Shown here: positions 9,097 through 18,268 of the stretch, piece after piece
Numbering within the stretch: position 1 is the first letter of the stretch
Layout: each line of letters starts with the position of its first letter
Assembly (NCBI GenBank): GCA_020831585.1
Contig: JAFIGE010000001.1
Coordinates: 108,472-172,471 of the forward strand
Reading direction: 5' to 3'
Origin: Opitutales bacterium
GTDB taxonomy: Bacteria; Verrucomicrobiota; Verrucomicrobiia; Opitutales; Oceanipulchritudinaceae
DNA: 64,000 bases
The notes under the pieces: model-generated
Database searches by the model: none
Seen by the model: the letters and a program-made list of their open reading frames with translations, nothing else
What the model was told of the DNA's origin: nothing
Program-made: the position numbers and the translations under genes

Positions 9097-10344
9097 ATGC
9101 GAATCTGGTTCATCGGAGGGCTTCTTCTGCCCGTGACCGCCCTCCCAAACACGCTGGGAGAGCTCGGCATTCCCCAACGCCATACCTTCACCTACAGCCT
9201 TCTTTTGGAAGCGGAATACGACAGCAATGCCTTTGCGACCGCTGACAGTGAACGGGAAGGGGAGATCATTTACCGCGCGCGGCCACAAATCGGATTTGCG
9301 CGGCCGGGAACCCGCTTTGATCTGCGGTCCAGCGCAGGCCTCACCTACAACACGTTTCAAAACGCATCCAGTGCGGACACCTTCAACTGGAATTTGCTCC
9401 TTGGCCTAAGCAGTCCGGCGGTAAGACCAACGTCCGTCAGGTATGGCCTGGAATTCCGCTACGAAGAAGATGAGGGAGCGGACCGGTTGCTCGGCGTGCG
9501 CCTCCAGAGCCGAACCCTCAGCTCAGGGGCGACAATCGATTTTCCGACCGGGGCCACCTCCTCGCTCGCTCTCGCGGCCGAGTGGAAGCGTTCCGACTTT
9601 TCCGCGGCCAACTCGGCGAAAAGCCAAGACTACAATCTCGCCGCCCGCTGGTTCTACAACTACTCCCCCCGCCTCGGCGTCGGTATGGGCTATCGCTTTC
9701 AGGTGGGGGAAACCCGGCGGCCGCAGGCCGATCAAGCGAACACGCGAACACGCACCACCGGGCACGCCCTCTTCGCCACAGCCCGCACCGTCGTCTCCCC
9801 CCGTCTGCGCGGATCCATTGACGTGGGGACGCAGTGGACCCAAAGCGACACGCAGGCGGATGAACTCTCACCCTACGTAGTGCTGAATCTGGATTGGCAA
9901 GCCACCAGTAAGGTCGATTTGAATATCTCCGTGAGGCACGACTTTGGCTCGGCGACGGACGCTGATGCCCGCCTCGGCGGAGGGCTCGATTTTCAGTGGT
10001 CTCCGACCGAACGCACCGCAATCATCTGGGCCATAAACGTCGAAAGTTCTCTCGGTGCCGATGGACGAAGGCGCGACCGCTACGAGACAGGTCTTCGCTT
10101 CCGGCACGCTGTCAGCCGTTTATGGGACTACAACGTCGGCTTAACCGTCGGGCAGGACAGAATCGGCAGCTCGGACGACCGGCAGCGGGCGGAAACCTAC
10201 ACGCTGGGTGCCGCTCTGAATGTGCGCCCCTTTCGCCGGATCACTCTGTCAGCCGGCGTCGAGTATGACGTTCAGACTTCCGAAACAGAAAACCTCGACT
10301 TCGATCGGTTTCGTGGCAGAGTCGCGGGAATCATCACGTTTTGA
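9097..10344 (+). CDS. Outer-membrane beta-barrel protein of the polysaccharide locus
   Basis: From ATG 9097 the product is 415 residues. It starts with a signal peptide (MRIWFIGGLLLPVTALP) and continues with many amphipathic strands alternating aromatic and polar residues, e.g. YSLLLEAEYDSNAFAT, FNWNLLLGLS, LGVGMGYRFQVGE. It ends in ITF, a typical terminal Phe for outer-membrane barrels. The first strand, with YDSN, matches barrel proteins found beside Wza/Wzc genes in VPS/EPS-type loci, thought to help export or anchor the polymer. The TTG at 9073 would add eight residues before the signal peptide and is less likely. It is coupled to the Wza-like gene, which begins 9 bases after its stop. 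Confidence 0.8.
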   Translation: MRIWFIGGLLLPVTALPNTLGELGIPQRHTFTYSLLLEAEYDSNAFATADSEREGEIIYRARPQIGFARPGTRFDLRSSAGLTYNTFQNASSADTFNWNLLLGLSSPAVRPTSVRYGLEFRYEEDEGADRLLGVRLQSRTLSSGATIDFPTGATSSLALAAEWKRSDFSAANSAKSQDYNLAARWFYNYSPRLGVGMGYRFQVGETRRPQADQANTRTRTTGHALFATARTVVSPRLRGSIDVGTQWTQSDTQADELSPYVVLNLDWQATSKVDLNISVRHDFGSATDADARLGGGLDFQWSPTERTAIIWAINVESSLGADGRRRDRYETGLRFRHAVSRLWDYNVGLTVGQDRIGSSDDRQRAETYTLGAALNVRPFRRITLSAGVEYDVQTSETENLDFDRFRGRVAGIITF

Positions 10345-10352
10345 CTGCCGAA

Positions 10353-10982
10353 ATGGTTTTTCGCCTAAATAAGTACTTTTTAATCACGTTTCTAGTCTTT
10401 CTCCCGCATTTTCCCACATTAGACGCGTCGGAAAACGCTTCTGTGGAGCTCGCGCCCCCGAATGAAATTCTCATTCAGAGAGGGGATGAGGTGCAAATCA
10501 GCGTTCTCGGGGAGGCCGATTTATTGACGGTGCAACGCATTGACCCAAGTGGACAGATCCGCCTTCCCCTCCTCGGCTCCGTTTCCCTCGTCAACCTCAC
10601 GCAAAGACAAGCGGAAAGCTATCTTGAAGGACTGTTCGTTGAACGCGAATTCCTTCGATACCCTCAAGTATCCGTCCGAATCGTGGCCTTCGCCGAGCGC
10701 GTCTACAGCATTTTCGGGCAAGTGCAGGCACCGGGCCGCAAGACCTTCCCGCCCGGCGCAAATGCGCTCCGGCTAGTCGATGTGATTGCGGAATCAGGCG
10801 GGTTCACGCCGATTGCACGCTCCACGGCGGTGAGGGTCTCGCGCATCGACCCGAAAACGTCTGAAGAGGTCTCTTTTGTCATCAACGTCGAGCGCATGAT
10901 CACGGGCCGGGGTTCGAGTGAAATCGAGGACTTTAAGGTTCTTCCGGGCGATATCATCTTCATACCTGAGCGCCTGTTTTGA
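10353..10982 (+). CDS. Wza-like polysaccharide export protein
   Basis: A 209-residue periplasmic/outer-membrane export protein, shorter than E. coli Wza (about 380). The N-terminus has a hydrophobic signal segment (YFLITFLVFLPHFPTL) without a clear lipobox. The polysaccharide-export (PES) domain follows: IQRGDEVQISVLGEADL, IDPSGQIRLPLLGSV. Then one SLBB-like domain: VYSIFGQVQAPGRKTFPPG and ending LPGDIIFIPERLF. It forms or gates the export channel together with the Wzc-like protein encoded next. A TTG start at 10341 overlaps the previous stop; ATG 10353 gives the better leader. The 3' end lies 8 bases before the start of the Wzc-like gene. Confidence 0.87.
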   Translation: MVFRLNKYFLITFLVFLPHFPTLDASENASVELAPPNEILIQRGDEVQISVLGEADLLTVQRIDPSGQIRLPLLGSVSLVNLTQRQAESYLEGLFVEREFLRYPQVSVRIVAFAERVYSIFGQVQAPGRKTFPPGANALRLVDVIAESGGFTPIARSTAVRVSRIDPKTSEEVSFVINVERMITGRGSSEIEDFKVLPGDIIFIPERLF

Positions 10983-10990
10983 GTCGGCCC

Positions 10991-13216
10991 ATGTCAAAAT
11001 TGAAAAATCACCCACCCTCCGCGAAGTCGCCCCGTCCCGGGCAAGCGGATCCCTTTAGCGGCGGATCCTTCGACTTCGGGATTATCCTCAACTACCTTTA
11101 CGTGATCAAGGAGAGGTGGTGGATCGGGCTCCTTGCCGGGCTCGCCGTGGCCAGCTTCTATGCCCATCGCTCCCTCCAGGAAATCCCGCTCTACCATTCC
11201 TCGGTCCACATTCTTTTTGAGCCCCGCGCGGACCGCGTAATCGATATCCAGCAAGTCGTTGAGACCACTGCGGCCGGTCAGGCGGAGAACCTGTTGGACT
11301 ATCAGATGCGCATCATTCGCAGTCGGGCATTTCGCGCCAACGTGGCCGCCAGTTTCAGCGAAGATGAGGTTGCCCAGATTATCGAGCCTTACCGCAACGC
11401 CGATGGTGACGCCCCGGGCCTCGAGGGGGTGCTGGGGGGTTCCGTTTTTTTTGGCCGCGATAATGCGGGCATCATCGTCAACGCGCATCATCGCGATCCC
11501 CATGCGGCCGCCCTGATCGTGAACCGGTATGCGGAGCGGTACATCGCGAGTGTTGTCACGCGGACAGGCGTGGGCAATGCCGCCGCTATTGAGTTTCTGG
11601 AACAGCAGGCGGCGGAACTGCGTGGACGGATTGAGGAGAGCGACCGGGCGCTGGTGGATTACCGCCGCCGCTACAACCTTGTCTCTCTCGAAGATAACCA
11701 GAATCTCATCGTCTCGCGCTTGCAGGCCCTCAATGCCGCCCATACCGCCGCGCGCATCCGCATCCTCGCCCTCGATGCCGATATCGCCATGGTCGAGGGG
11801 GCGAACGAACGCCAGGAGTCGCTCATTGAAGTGCCCTCCCTTGTGCGCTTTGGATCTGTGCCGGGGCTGCTTGAGCGCCTCAATGAAGCCCGCGCAGAGA
11901 GAAGCCGGTTGGATCTGCGCTACCTTCGCATGCACCCGCTTATGGTGCAAAACGAGCGCCTCATCGCGGTTTACGAAGGGCGTTTGGCCGAGGAGTTGGA
12001 CCGCGGCGTGCGCGACCTTCACCAGCGGCGGGCTCACCTCCAGGAGGAAATCGACAAACTCACGACCCAGCTCGCCGTGGCGGAAAACGAAGCCCTCCTC
12101 CTCGACTCCATGGCCATTGATTACAACGTTCTGCGGCGCAAACTTGAGAGCGACCGCCGCACTTTCGACGACATCGTCACCCGCCTCAATGAGACGAATG
12201 TGGCCAGCCAGTTGGATAACACCAACGTCCGCGTGCTCGACTCGGCGGAACCCGCGTGGATGCCCTTTACGCCCGATCGAAACAAGATTTTCCTCCTCAC
12301 CGCTGTTCTCTTTCTTATGGGCTTTTGCGGAGTGCCGATCGCCGTGGAGTTTCTGGATAACCGCTTGAAATCCGCTGTCGATGTGGAGCAGTTCCTCGGG
12401 AAGCCTCTCCTCGCCGATATTCAGGCCGTCCGGGGTAAAAAAGATGAGGAGAGAGGACGACTGGTGCTGGATGAAAAAGATGACGCCATTGTCGAAGTCT
12501 ACCGGGCCGTCTATGCGGGGCTCAAAATGCATGGCGTGGATCACTTCCCGAAAACCATCGTCGTCACGAGCGCCTTGCCCAAGGAGGGAAAGTCCTTTTT
12601 CGTCTCCAACTTCGCCGGGGCCTGCGCCCTCCACGGCCATCGGGTGCTGATTATCGACGCGGACTTCCGGCGTCCCTCTCAAGCGAAAAACTTCGGCATT
12701 TCCGGAAAGGTGGGCACTCTTTCATGGATGGAGAGCGGCGACGAGCTTGCCGCCGAAGAGAACGCCCCCCTTCCCCCAGGCCTCGGCATTGTCCAAATCG
12801 CCCCTCTCCTTCACCTGCTCCCATCCGGCGGATCGACAAAGAAGTCGACGGAGATTCTCGAACACCCCAGGTTCGAAAACCTCCTGAAAGTGGCCAGCCG
12901 CGCATACGACTTCATTCTTATCGATACGCCCCCGGTCTCACTCTTCCCGGATGCCCTTTTCGCGGCCCGCCTCGCCGAAGAGAGTATTTTCATCTGCAAG
13001 CACAACGGAGTCAGCCGCCACCGTGTGAAACAGTGCATCACCACCCTCGAAAACACCCAGACCCCGGTCTCCGGAGTGGTCATTAACAACCGGACCAGCT
13101 CGCAAGGCCTGCGCCCGGGCTACGGTGGATCGCCTTACGGATACACCTACCGCTACGGGCCCAAGGAATACAAAACCTACGCCAAATACTACGAGGAGTC
13201 CGCCAAATCTTCCTGA
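10991..13216 (+). CDS. Wzc-like polysaccharide co-polymerase with BY-kinase domain
   Basis: A 741-residue inner-membrane protein. The N-terminal Wzz domain has a first TM near residues 37-57 (WWIGLLAGLAVASFYA), long periplasmic coiled-coil segments (about 170-400) and a second TM (FLLTAVLFLMGFCGVPIAVEF). The cytoplasmic bacterial tyrosine kinase domain follows: Walker A ALPKEGKSF, Walker A' VLIIDADFRRPS, Walker B FILIDTPPV. The tail is rich in Tyr (GYGGSPYGYTYRYG and later YKTYAKYY), the usual autophosphorylation cluster. It regulates chain length and export by cycles of phosphorylation. ATG 10991 is preferred over TTG 10979, which overlaps the previous stop. No separate kinase gene is needed because both domains are fused. 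Confidence 0.93.
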   Translation: MSKLKNHPPSAKSPRPGQADPFSGGSFDFGIILNYLYVIKERWWIGLLAGLAVASFYAHRSLQEIPLYHSSVHILFEPRADRVIDIQQVVETTAAGQAENLLDYQMRIIRSRAFRANVAASFSEDEVAQIIEPYRNADGDAPGLEGVLGGSVFFGRDNAGIIVNAHHRDPHAAALIVNRYAERYIASVVTRTGVGNAAAIEFLEQQAAELRGRIEESDRALVDYRRRYNLVSLEDNQNLIVSRLQALNAAHTAARIRILALDADIAMVEGANERQESLIEVPSLVRFGSVPGLLERLNEARAERSRLDLRYLRMHPLMVQNERLIAVYEGRLAEELDRGVRDLHQRRAHLQEEIDKLTTQLAVAENEALLLDSMAIDYNVLRRKLESDRRTFDDIVTRLNETNVASQLDNTNVRVLDSAEPAWMPFTPDRNKIFLLTAVLFLMGFCGVPIAVEFLDNRLKSAVDVEQFLGKPLLADIQAVRGKKDEERGRLVLDEKDDAIVEVYRAVYAGLKMHGVDHFPKTIVVTSALPKEGKSFFVSNFAGACALHGHRVLIIDADFRRPSQAKNFGISGKVGTLSWMESGDELAAEENAPLPPGLGIVQIAPLLHLLPSGGSTKKSTEILEHPRFENLLKVASRAYDFILIDTPPVSLFPDALFAARLAEESIFICKHNGVSRHRVKQCITTLENTQTPVSGVVINNRTSSQGLRPGYGGSPYGYTYRYGPKEYKTYAKYYEESAKSS

Positions 13217-13220
13217 CGGC

Positions 13221-14066
13221 ATGGCGCTCGATCTCACGATTGCCATTCCCGTCCGCAATGAGGCGGCCAATCTACCCCGTTGTCTTGAGGCGATTGGGCA
13301 GGGTTTTGCGCGGCGCGTCGTGGTGATCGATTCATCAAGCTCAGATGCCACTCCGCAGATCGCCCGTGAACAAGGCGCGGACCTGATTGATTTCGAGTGG
13401 AACGGCCAATTCCCCAAAAAACGCAACTGGTTCCTTCGGAACCATCCTCCGGATACGCAGTGGATTCTCTTTCTCGACGCCGATGAAATCCTCACTCCCG
13501 CCTTCAAGGAGGAAGCTGCCGCCAAACTCGGGAACCCCGGTCATTCCGTGGGATTTTGGCTGAGCTACAATATCTACTTCCTCGGGCAGCCCCTCAAGGG
13601 AGGCTATCCCTTGCGAAAACTCGCTTTATTTCGGGTCGGTGCGGGCGAGTATGAACGCATCGAGGAAGAACGCTGGAGCCGCCTCGATATGGAAATACAC
13701 GAGCATCCGGTGCTCGATGGATCCCTTGGCCTCATTCGCTCCCGCATCGATCACCGCGACCTGCGCGGGCTTGAACATTGGGCCGTGAAGCACGCGGCCT
13801 ACGCCGACTGGGAAGCCCGGCGCTACCTCGCCCGGAGCGCGGAGGGCAAACCCGCCGACTGGACGCTCCCGCAGAAAATCAAATATCGCCTGATGGACAC
13901 CCCTTTGCTCCCGGTTTGCTTTTTCTTCGGCTGCTACTTTCTCATGCTGGGCTTTCGCGATGGTCGCCGCGGTTTGGCCTGGGCCATCCTCAAAGCCGGA
14001 TATTTCGCACAGGTCTACGCACGTATCCAGGAACTGAAGACCGAACGGGAGCCCGCCAATGGCTGA
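13221..14066 (+). CDS. Glycosyltransferase family 2 (WaaE/KdtX-like)
   Basis: A 281-residue GT-A fold enzyme. MALDLTIAIPVRNEAANLPR is the first strand and nucleotide-binding loop. VVVIDSSSSDATPQIA and WILFLDADEIL carry the conserved acidic residues (DxD-type DAD). The C-terminal part has a short hydrophobic stretch (LPVCFFFGCYFLMLGF) that may tether it to the membrane. Enzymes of this group, such as WaaE (LPS core beta-glucosyltransferase), transfer a hexose to a lipid-linked acceptor. ATG 13221 lies 4 bases after the Wzc-like stop; earlier in-frame starts would overlap that gene by 96 bases. It overlaps the next gene by 8 bases. Confidence 0.85.
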   Translation: MALDLTIAIPVRNEAANLPRCLEAIGQGFARRVVVIDSSSSDATPQIAREQGADLIDFEWNGQFPKKRNWFLRNHPPDTQWILFLDADEILTPAFKEEAAAKLGNPGHSVGFWLSYNIYFLGQPLKGGYPLRKLALFRVGAGEYERIEEERWSRLDMEIHEHPVLDGSLGLIRSRIDHRDLRGLEHWAVKHAAYADWEARRYLARSAEGKPADWTLPQKIKYRLMDTPLLPVCFFFGCYFLMLGFRDGRRGLAWAILKAGYFAQVYARIQELKTEREPANG

Positions 14067-15327
14067 AGGCCCGCGCACTGATCGTCCGCCCCGTCTCATC
14101 CTCGTCGGCATCAATTACACGCCGGAAGTCACGGGGATCGCGCCCTACAATGCCATGCTGGCCGAATGGCTCGTGCAAAACGGATGGGACGTCGAGGTCA
14201 TCACCACTTTTCCCTACTACCCGGCATGGAAAAAAATCCCCGGGGACGCGGGTAAGCTGTATCGGCGCGAGGAGATGGAGGGCGTTACGGTGCACCGGTT
14301 GTGGCACTATGTGCCAGCGAGGGTCACCGCCCTGCGCCGGATGATCCACGAGGCGACCTTTCTCATGGGCGCTTTCCTACGCTTGGTCACACTCCGGCGG
14401 GCCGATGTCCTCTTTCTTGTTTCGCCCCCCCTCCCCCTTGGCCTTCTCGGCTGGATCTACCGGTTTTTCTTCCGGCGGCCCGCCGTCTTTCATGTGCAGG
14501 ACCTGCAACCGGATGCCGCCGTCGGATTGGGTATGCTCAAGCCGGGAATCCTCATCCGCACCCTCTACCGCCTGGAAGCCTTCGCCTACCGGGCCGCCGC
14601 ACGCGTTTCCGGCATCAGCCCCGGAATGATCGACGCCTTTCACAAGAAGGGTGTCCCTCCGGCAAAGACCCTCTTTTTCCCGAATCCAGTTCAGTTACCC
14701 GATCAAAAAGCCATCCCTCCCCGCGGCTGCTTCAGGGAAGCTCACTCCATCCCGCAAGACGCCTTCCTCGTCAGCTACTCCGGCAACTTGGGTGTCAAAC
14801 AAGGGCTCGGTCAGATCCTCGAAGCGGCCCAGTCTTTGCGGGACGATTCCTCGGTTCGGTTCATCATCTGCGGCGACGGTGCGGAACGGGAGAAACTCGA
14901 AAAATCGGTCGCCGCGCGCGGCCTCGATTCGGTAAAGGTTTTGCCGATCCAAAACATGAAGCTTTATCACGCGCTGCTGGTTGACTCAGATTTGTGTCTC
15001 GTCACCCAGCAAGCCAACTCGGGGGCCGCGTTTTTCCCCTCCAAACTGCTCACCTTGATGGCCTTTGCGCGACCGGTCTTGGCCACGGCTGACGAGGAAA
15101 GTGCCCTTGCGGAACTCTTTCGCGATGAGCAGTGCGGCTTACTCTGCACACCCAATGACGCCCAAAGCTTCAAAGAGGCTGTCCTCTTCGCCCGCAATCA
15201 CCCAAAAGAGATCGCGCACATGGCACAAAGCGGGTACCAGTATGTCTCTCGCTTCCGACGCCGAAGCGTCCTCACCCGGATTAGTGAAAAACTGAACCTG
15301 CTCGTTAAGAAGAGGCACCGGGGCTGA
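14059..15327 (+). CDS. WcaI-like glycosyltransferase (GT4)
   Basis: A 422-residue GT-B protein. ILVGINYTPEVTGIAPYN, followed by VEVITTFPYYPAW and YRREEMEGVTVHRLWHYVP, is the pattern of the colanic-acid WcaI group. A hydrophobic segment near residues 115-140 (VLFLVSPPLPLGLLGWIYRF) is typical. The donor domain starts at FLVSYSGNLGVKQGL. The second half of the usual E-x7-E motif is replaced by SGAAFFPSKLLTLMAF, as in WcaI relatives. It overlaps the GT2 gene by 8 bases, so both are likely co-translated. It probably adds one sugar during repeat-unit assembly. Confidence 0.87.
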   Translation: MAEGPRTDRPPRLILVGINYTPEVTGIAPYNAMLAEWLVQNGWDVEVITTFPYYPAWKKIPGDAGKLYRREEMEGVTVHRLWHYVPARVTALRRMIHEATFLMGAFLRLVTLRRADVLFLVSPPLPLGLLGWIYRFFFRRPAVFHVQDLQPDAAVGLGMLKPGILIRTLYRLEAFAYRAAARVSGISPGMIDAFHKKGVPPAKTLFFPNPVQLPDQKAIPPRGCFREAHSIPQDAFLVSYSGNLGVKQGLGQILEAAQSLRDDSSVRFIICGDGAEREKLEKSVAARGLDSVKVLPIQNMKLYHALLVDSDLCLVTQQANSGAAFFPSKLLTLMAFARPVLATADEESALAELFRDEQCGLLCTPNDAQSFKEAVLFARNHPKEIAHMAQSGYQYVSRFRRRSVLTRISEKLNLLVKKRHRG

Positions 15328-15351
15328 CACTCCCGCCAAATACTGCACGAC

Positions 15352-16887
15352 GTGTCCGTTCATATCCATCCCTGCCCCACCCACAATCCCGCTGCACAAA
15401 TGCTCGAACGGATCTCAGCCTTCTGCCTTCTGGCCGGTCCTGCACTTCTCTTCTGGTTTCAAGGCGGTAATCATTCGAGCGTGGGATGGTTCGGTGCGGC
15501 CACTCTCGGGCTTGGAATCGCGATTTGGCTTCTGAGCAAATCCATCGGAGGCCCGAACATCAGCCTTCCCCGCATTCCTCTGATATGCGGCGGAATAGCT
15601 CTCGCCATCGGGCTCTTGGGAGTTCTCCAACCGCCGGACCCCATCGCCGATCCGTTTGTGGCTCTCCATCAAGCCGCCCTAAAAGAGCGGTGGCCATCAA
15701 CCGGCTTGGCATTCTCACCCTTTGCCTGGTGGAGCATCTGTGCTCTCGGCTGGATCAGTGCGCTGGCAGGAATCGATCTTCTCAAACGTCATCCGCAGTG
15801 GATTCAACCAGCCGCTTCAACGCTCGTCCTTTCCGTATGCGGCTTTGCCCTGATCGCGACTCACCACGGGGGAGCGGTTGAATGGATGTTTCTCTCCGAG
15901 CCCGCCTTTTCCGGTCATCCCTTTGGCGGTTTCTTTCACTATAGCCTTGCCGCTGCCTTATTCAATCTGTGCTGGCCCGTAGCCTTGGCCCTCGCCCTCC
16001 ACACCGGCATGGATGCCCTCGCCACTTCCTCCCTTAGGCAGTGGCTTTTTTGTCTCTGCTTCTCTGCCGTAAGCGGTTTTCTCTTCGTCACGATCTTCAT
16101 CCTCACGAATCGGGCTGCGCAAGTCGCTGCCGCTCTCGGCATGGCCGTCTTCAGTCTGATGCTGCTTTTGCGGCTGCGAAGCTATTTTGACGATAGGAAG
16201 AACTGGCCCGTTTTGCCTGGGTTCATGGGCCAAAAGAAAGTGGGCAACCTTCTCGGAGGTCTCACCCTCCTGGCCGTCGGATGGATCGCCTTTCATCTCA
16301 GCGACCGTTCTTTTCAATGGGGCTCATTGGAAGTCCCCCCACCAACTCGCTTACTCGAACCCCTGCCCGACCGGGGTGACTTCCTCGTCCCCTCTGAAAG
16401 CCCGCATAGCCACCTACCCTTTTTTCCCAGGCGTCTGTCTTGGGCAACTGCGGCAACGATGCTTCCCGACGCAGGCTTTCTGGGATTCGGGCCGGGGGCC
16501 TGGTCGTATCGCTATTCTGATTACACGGGCGACACCATGATGCTGAGCTTTCCCCTGCACATACACTTCGTCTACAACGATTCCCTTCGATACCTTGTCG
16601 AATGGGGATGGATTGGCGGATTAGCCTGGATCGTATTTTGGTTGTGGGTGCTTGCGCGGGGTGGAAGACACGCGCTGAAATCTGCCTTGAATGGAAAAGT
16701 GTGGACCCGCTTGCAATGGATTCAGATGGGCGCGTGGACCGGCCTTGTCACATGCTTGATTCATGGCTTGGTCGATTTTCCTCTCCAGTCTCCGGGGGTT
16801 TTCCTCGCCGCTATGCTGATGGCTGTTCTTGCCACGGTCCGGCCATCGTCCAAATCTTGCCGTGAGACAAAATCCGGACTGACATAG
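15352..16887 (+). CDS. O-antigen ligase/polymerase family membrane protein
   Basis: Up to 511 residues with about twelve hydrophobic segments. The conserved Wzy_C/RfaL-type region is in the second half. There LPDAGFLGFGPGAWSYRY leads into a periplasmic loop, and FVYNDSLRYLVEWGWIGG matches the H.(D/N).L....E.G..G signature of O-antigen ligases and Wzy polymerases. It would polymerise or transfer the lipid-linked glycan at the periplasmic side. The GTG at 15352 gives a polar leader; ATG 15400 starts directly before the first helix and may be the true start. It is the second polymerase-like gene of the locus, beside 3035-4306. Confidence 0.8.
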   Translation: MSVHIHPCPTHNPAAQMLERISAFCLLAGPALLFWFQGGNHSSVGWFGAATLGLGIAIWLLSKSIGGPNISLPRIPLICGGIALAIGLLGVLQPPDPIADPFVALHQAALKERWPSTGLAFSPFAWWSICALGWISALAGIDLLKRHPQWIQPAASTLVLSVCGFALIATHHGGAVEWMFLSEPAFSGHPFGGFFHYSLAAALFNLCWPVALALALHTGMDALATSSLRQWLFCLCFSAVSGFLFVTIFILTNRAAQVAAALGMAVFSLMLLLRLRSYFDDRKNWPVLPGFMGQKKVGNLLGGLTLLAVGWIAFHLSDRSFQWGSLEVPPPTRLLEPLPDRGDFLVPSESPHSHLPFFPRRLSWATAATMLPDAGFLGFGPGAWSYRYSDYTGDTMMLSFPLHIHFVYNDSLRYLVEWGWIGGLAWIVFWLWVLARGGRHALKSALNGKVWTRLQWIQMGAWTGLVTCLIHGLVDFPLQSPGVFLAAMLMAVLATVRPSSKSCRETKSGLT

Positions 16888-16891
16888 ACCC

Positions 16892-18268
16892 GTGCAAATT
16901 GAGAATTCGGAAAAACGCCGGGCGCGCATCCACACCCTCGGATGCCGCCTCAATCAGGCGGAATCGCGTATTTTGGAGGACCAGTTGGTCGCTTCCGGCT
17001 ACACCTTGGTTCGGAGCGAAGAGGCCGCTGACCTGGTCATCATCCACACCTGCACGGTGACGCTGGAGGCCGAAGCCAAGTGCCGCAAGGCCATCCGCCA
17101 GGCCATTCGCGCGCAGCCCAAGGCCTTTATCGCGGTGATCGGTTGCTATTCACAGACCGGAGCCAAGGCCATCGCGGCGATTCCCGGAGTCGATCTCATC
17201 ATCGGCAATGAGGACAAGATGAACGTGCTCCTTCACGCCCGGGGAGGGAAGAATCCGCACCCAGTGATCTTGCGCGACCGCATCAGCCGGGATGATTTCC
17301 GGATCGAAACCGTGGGCGACCGCCCGTTCCCGAAACGCGCCAACCTCAAAGTGCAGGACGGGTGCGACTTCGTCTGCTCCTTTTGCATCATTCCCTTTGC
17401 GCGGGGCCGGGCGCGCTCGCGGGATTGGGAGAACCTCCTCGAAGAAGCGCGCTCCGCTGTCCAACGGGGCGTCCGCGAACTCATTCTCACGGGTGTCAAC
17501 ATAGGCACCTTCCGCCAGGGCGCACGCGATGTCGTGGATGTGGTCGACGCGCTGCACGAACTGCCGGGCATCGACCGAGTCCGCATATCCAGCATCGAGC
17601 CGACAACGGTGCCGGAGGGCCTGTTGGATCGAATGGCCGATCCGGATCACGCCCTCATGCCCTACCTGCACCTTCCGCTGCAATCCGGGAGCGATCCCGT
17701 GCTCACAGCCATGCGCCGCCGCTACACGCGGGCGGAATATGCGGAGTTTGTGAGCATCGCGGTCGACCGGGTGCCCGATCTTTGCCTCGGCACAGACATT
17801 CTCGTCGGTTCACCGGAGGAGGACGCGGATGCGTTTATCGAAACCGTGGAGTTTTTCGAGGAACAACCCTTCACCTACGCGCATGTCTTTCCCTACTCGG
17901 AGCGTCCCGGCACCCTCGCGGTGAAGAAGGGCGGTTTCGCCTCCATGGAGGAACGGCAGCGGCGCGTGCAGATCCTGCGCCGCCGCTCAGCCATCAAGCT
18001 TCGGAAGTTTCAAGCGGCCCATCTCGGGCAGGAACTTGAAGTCTTGCTCGAAGATCCGCGCGAAGGGCGCTGGCCCGGGCTCACCCGCAACTATGTGCGG
18101 GTCGTCGTCGACGGCCCCCCGAATCTCGACCTGCGCAACCGCCTCGCCCGCGTTCGCCTCGATCAAATTGCGGCCGACTACGTCGAGGGCACCCTCATGG
18201 AATGGGATAGCGGCGTGAGCAAATCACACTTCCGGAATGCGCCCAAAGGGTGTGCCGCGCTGGCGTGA
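16892..18268 (+). CDS. mtaB: tRNA t6A37 methylthiotransferase MtaB
   Basis: A 458-residue radical SAM methylthiotransferase that converts t6A to ms2t6A at position 37 of tRNAs reading ANN codons. The N-terminal UPF0004 domain has TLGCRLNQAESRILED, HTCTVTLEAEAKCRK and VIGCYSQTGA, each with one cysteine of the first 4Fe-4S cluster. The radical SAM motif is CDFVCSFCIIPFARG. YLHLPLQSGSDPVL and the C-terminal TRAM domain follow. The CRLNQAE form marks the MtaB group rather than MiaB (CQMN) or RimO. It starts at GTG 16892, 4 bases after the polysaccharide ligase gene. Its last 45 bases overlap, in convergent orientation, the lipoprotein gene on the other strand. Confidence 0.93.
   Translation: MQIENSEKRRARIHTLGCRLNQAESRILEDQLVASGYTLVRSEEAADLVIIHTCTVTLEAEAKCRKAIRQAIRAQPKAFIAVIGCYSQTGAKAIAAIPGVDLIIGNEDKMNVLLHARGGKNPHPVILRDRISRDDFRIETVGDRPFPKRANLKVQDGCDFVCSFCIIPFARGRARSRDWENLLEEARSAVQRGVRELILTGVNIGTFRQGARDVVDVVDALHELPGIDRVRISSIEPTTVPEGLLDRMADPDHALMPYLHLPLQSGSDPVLTAMRRRYTRAEYAEFVSIAVDRVPDLCLGTDILVGSPEEDADAFIETVEFFEEQPFTYAHVFPYSERPGTLAVKKGGFASMEERQRRVQILRRRSAIKLRKFQAAHLGQELEVLLEDPREGRWPGLTRNYVRVVVDGPPNLDLRNRLARVRLDQIAADYVEGTLMEWDSGVSKSHFRNAPKGCAALA

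Noticed and set aside
10994..12682. 562-codon - strand open frame
   Set aside because: Antisense to the Wzc-like gene.
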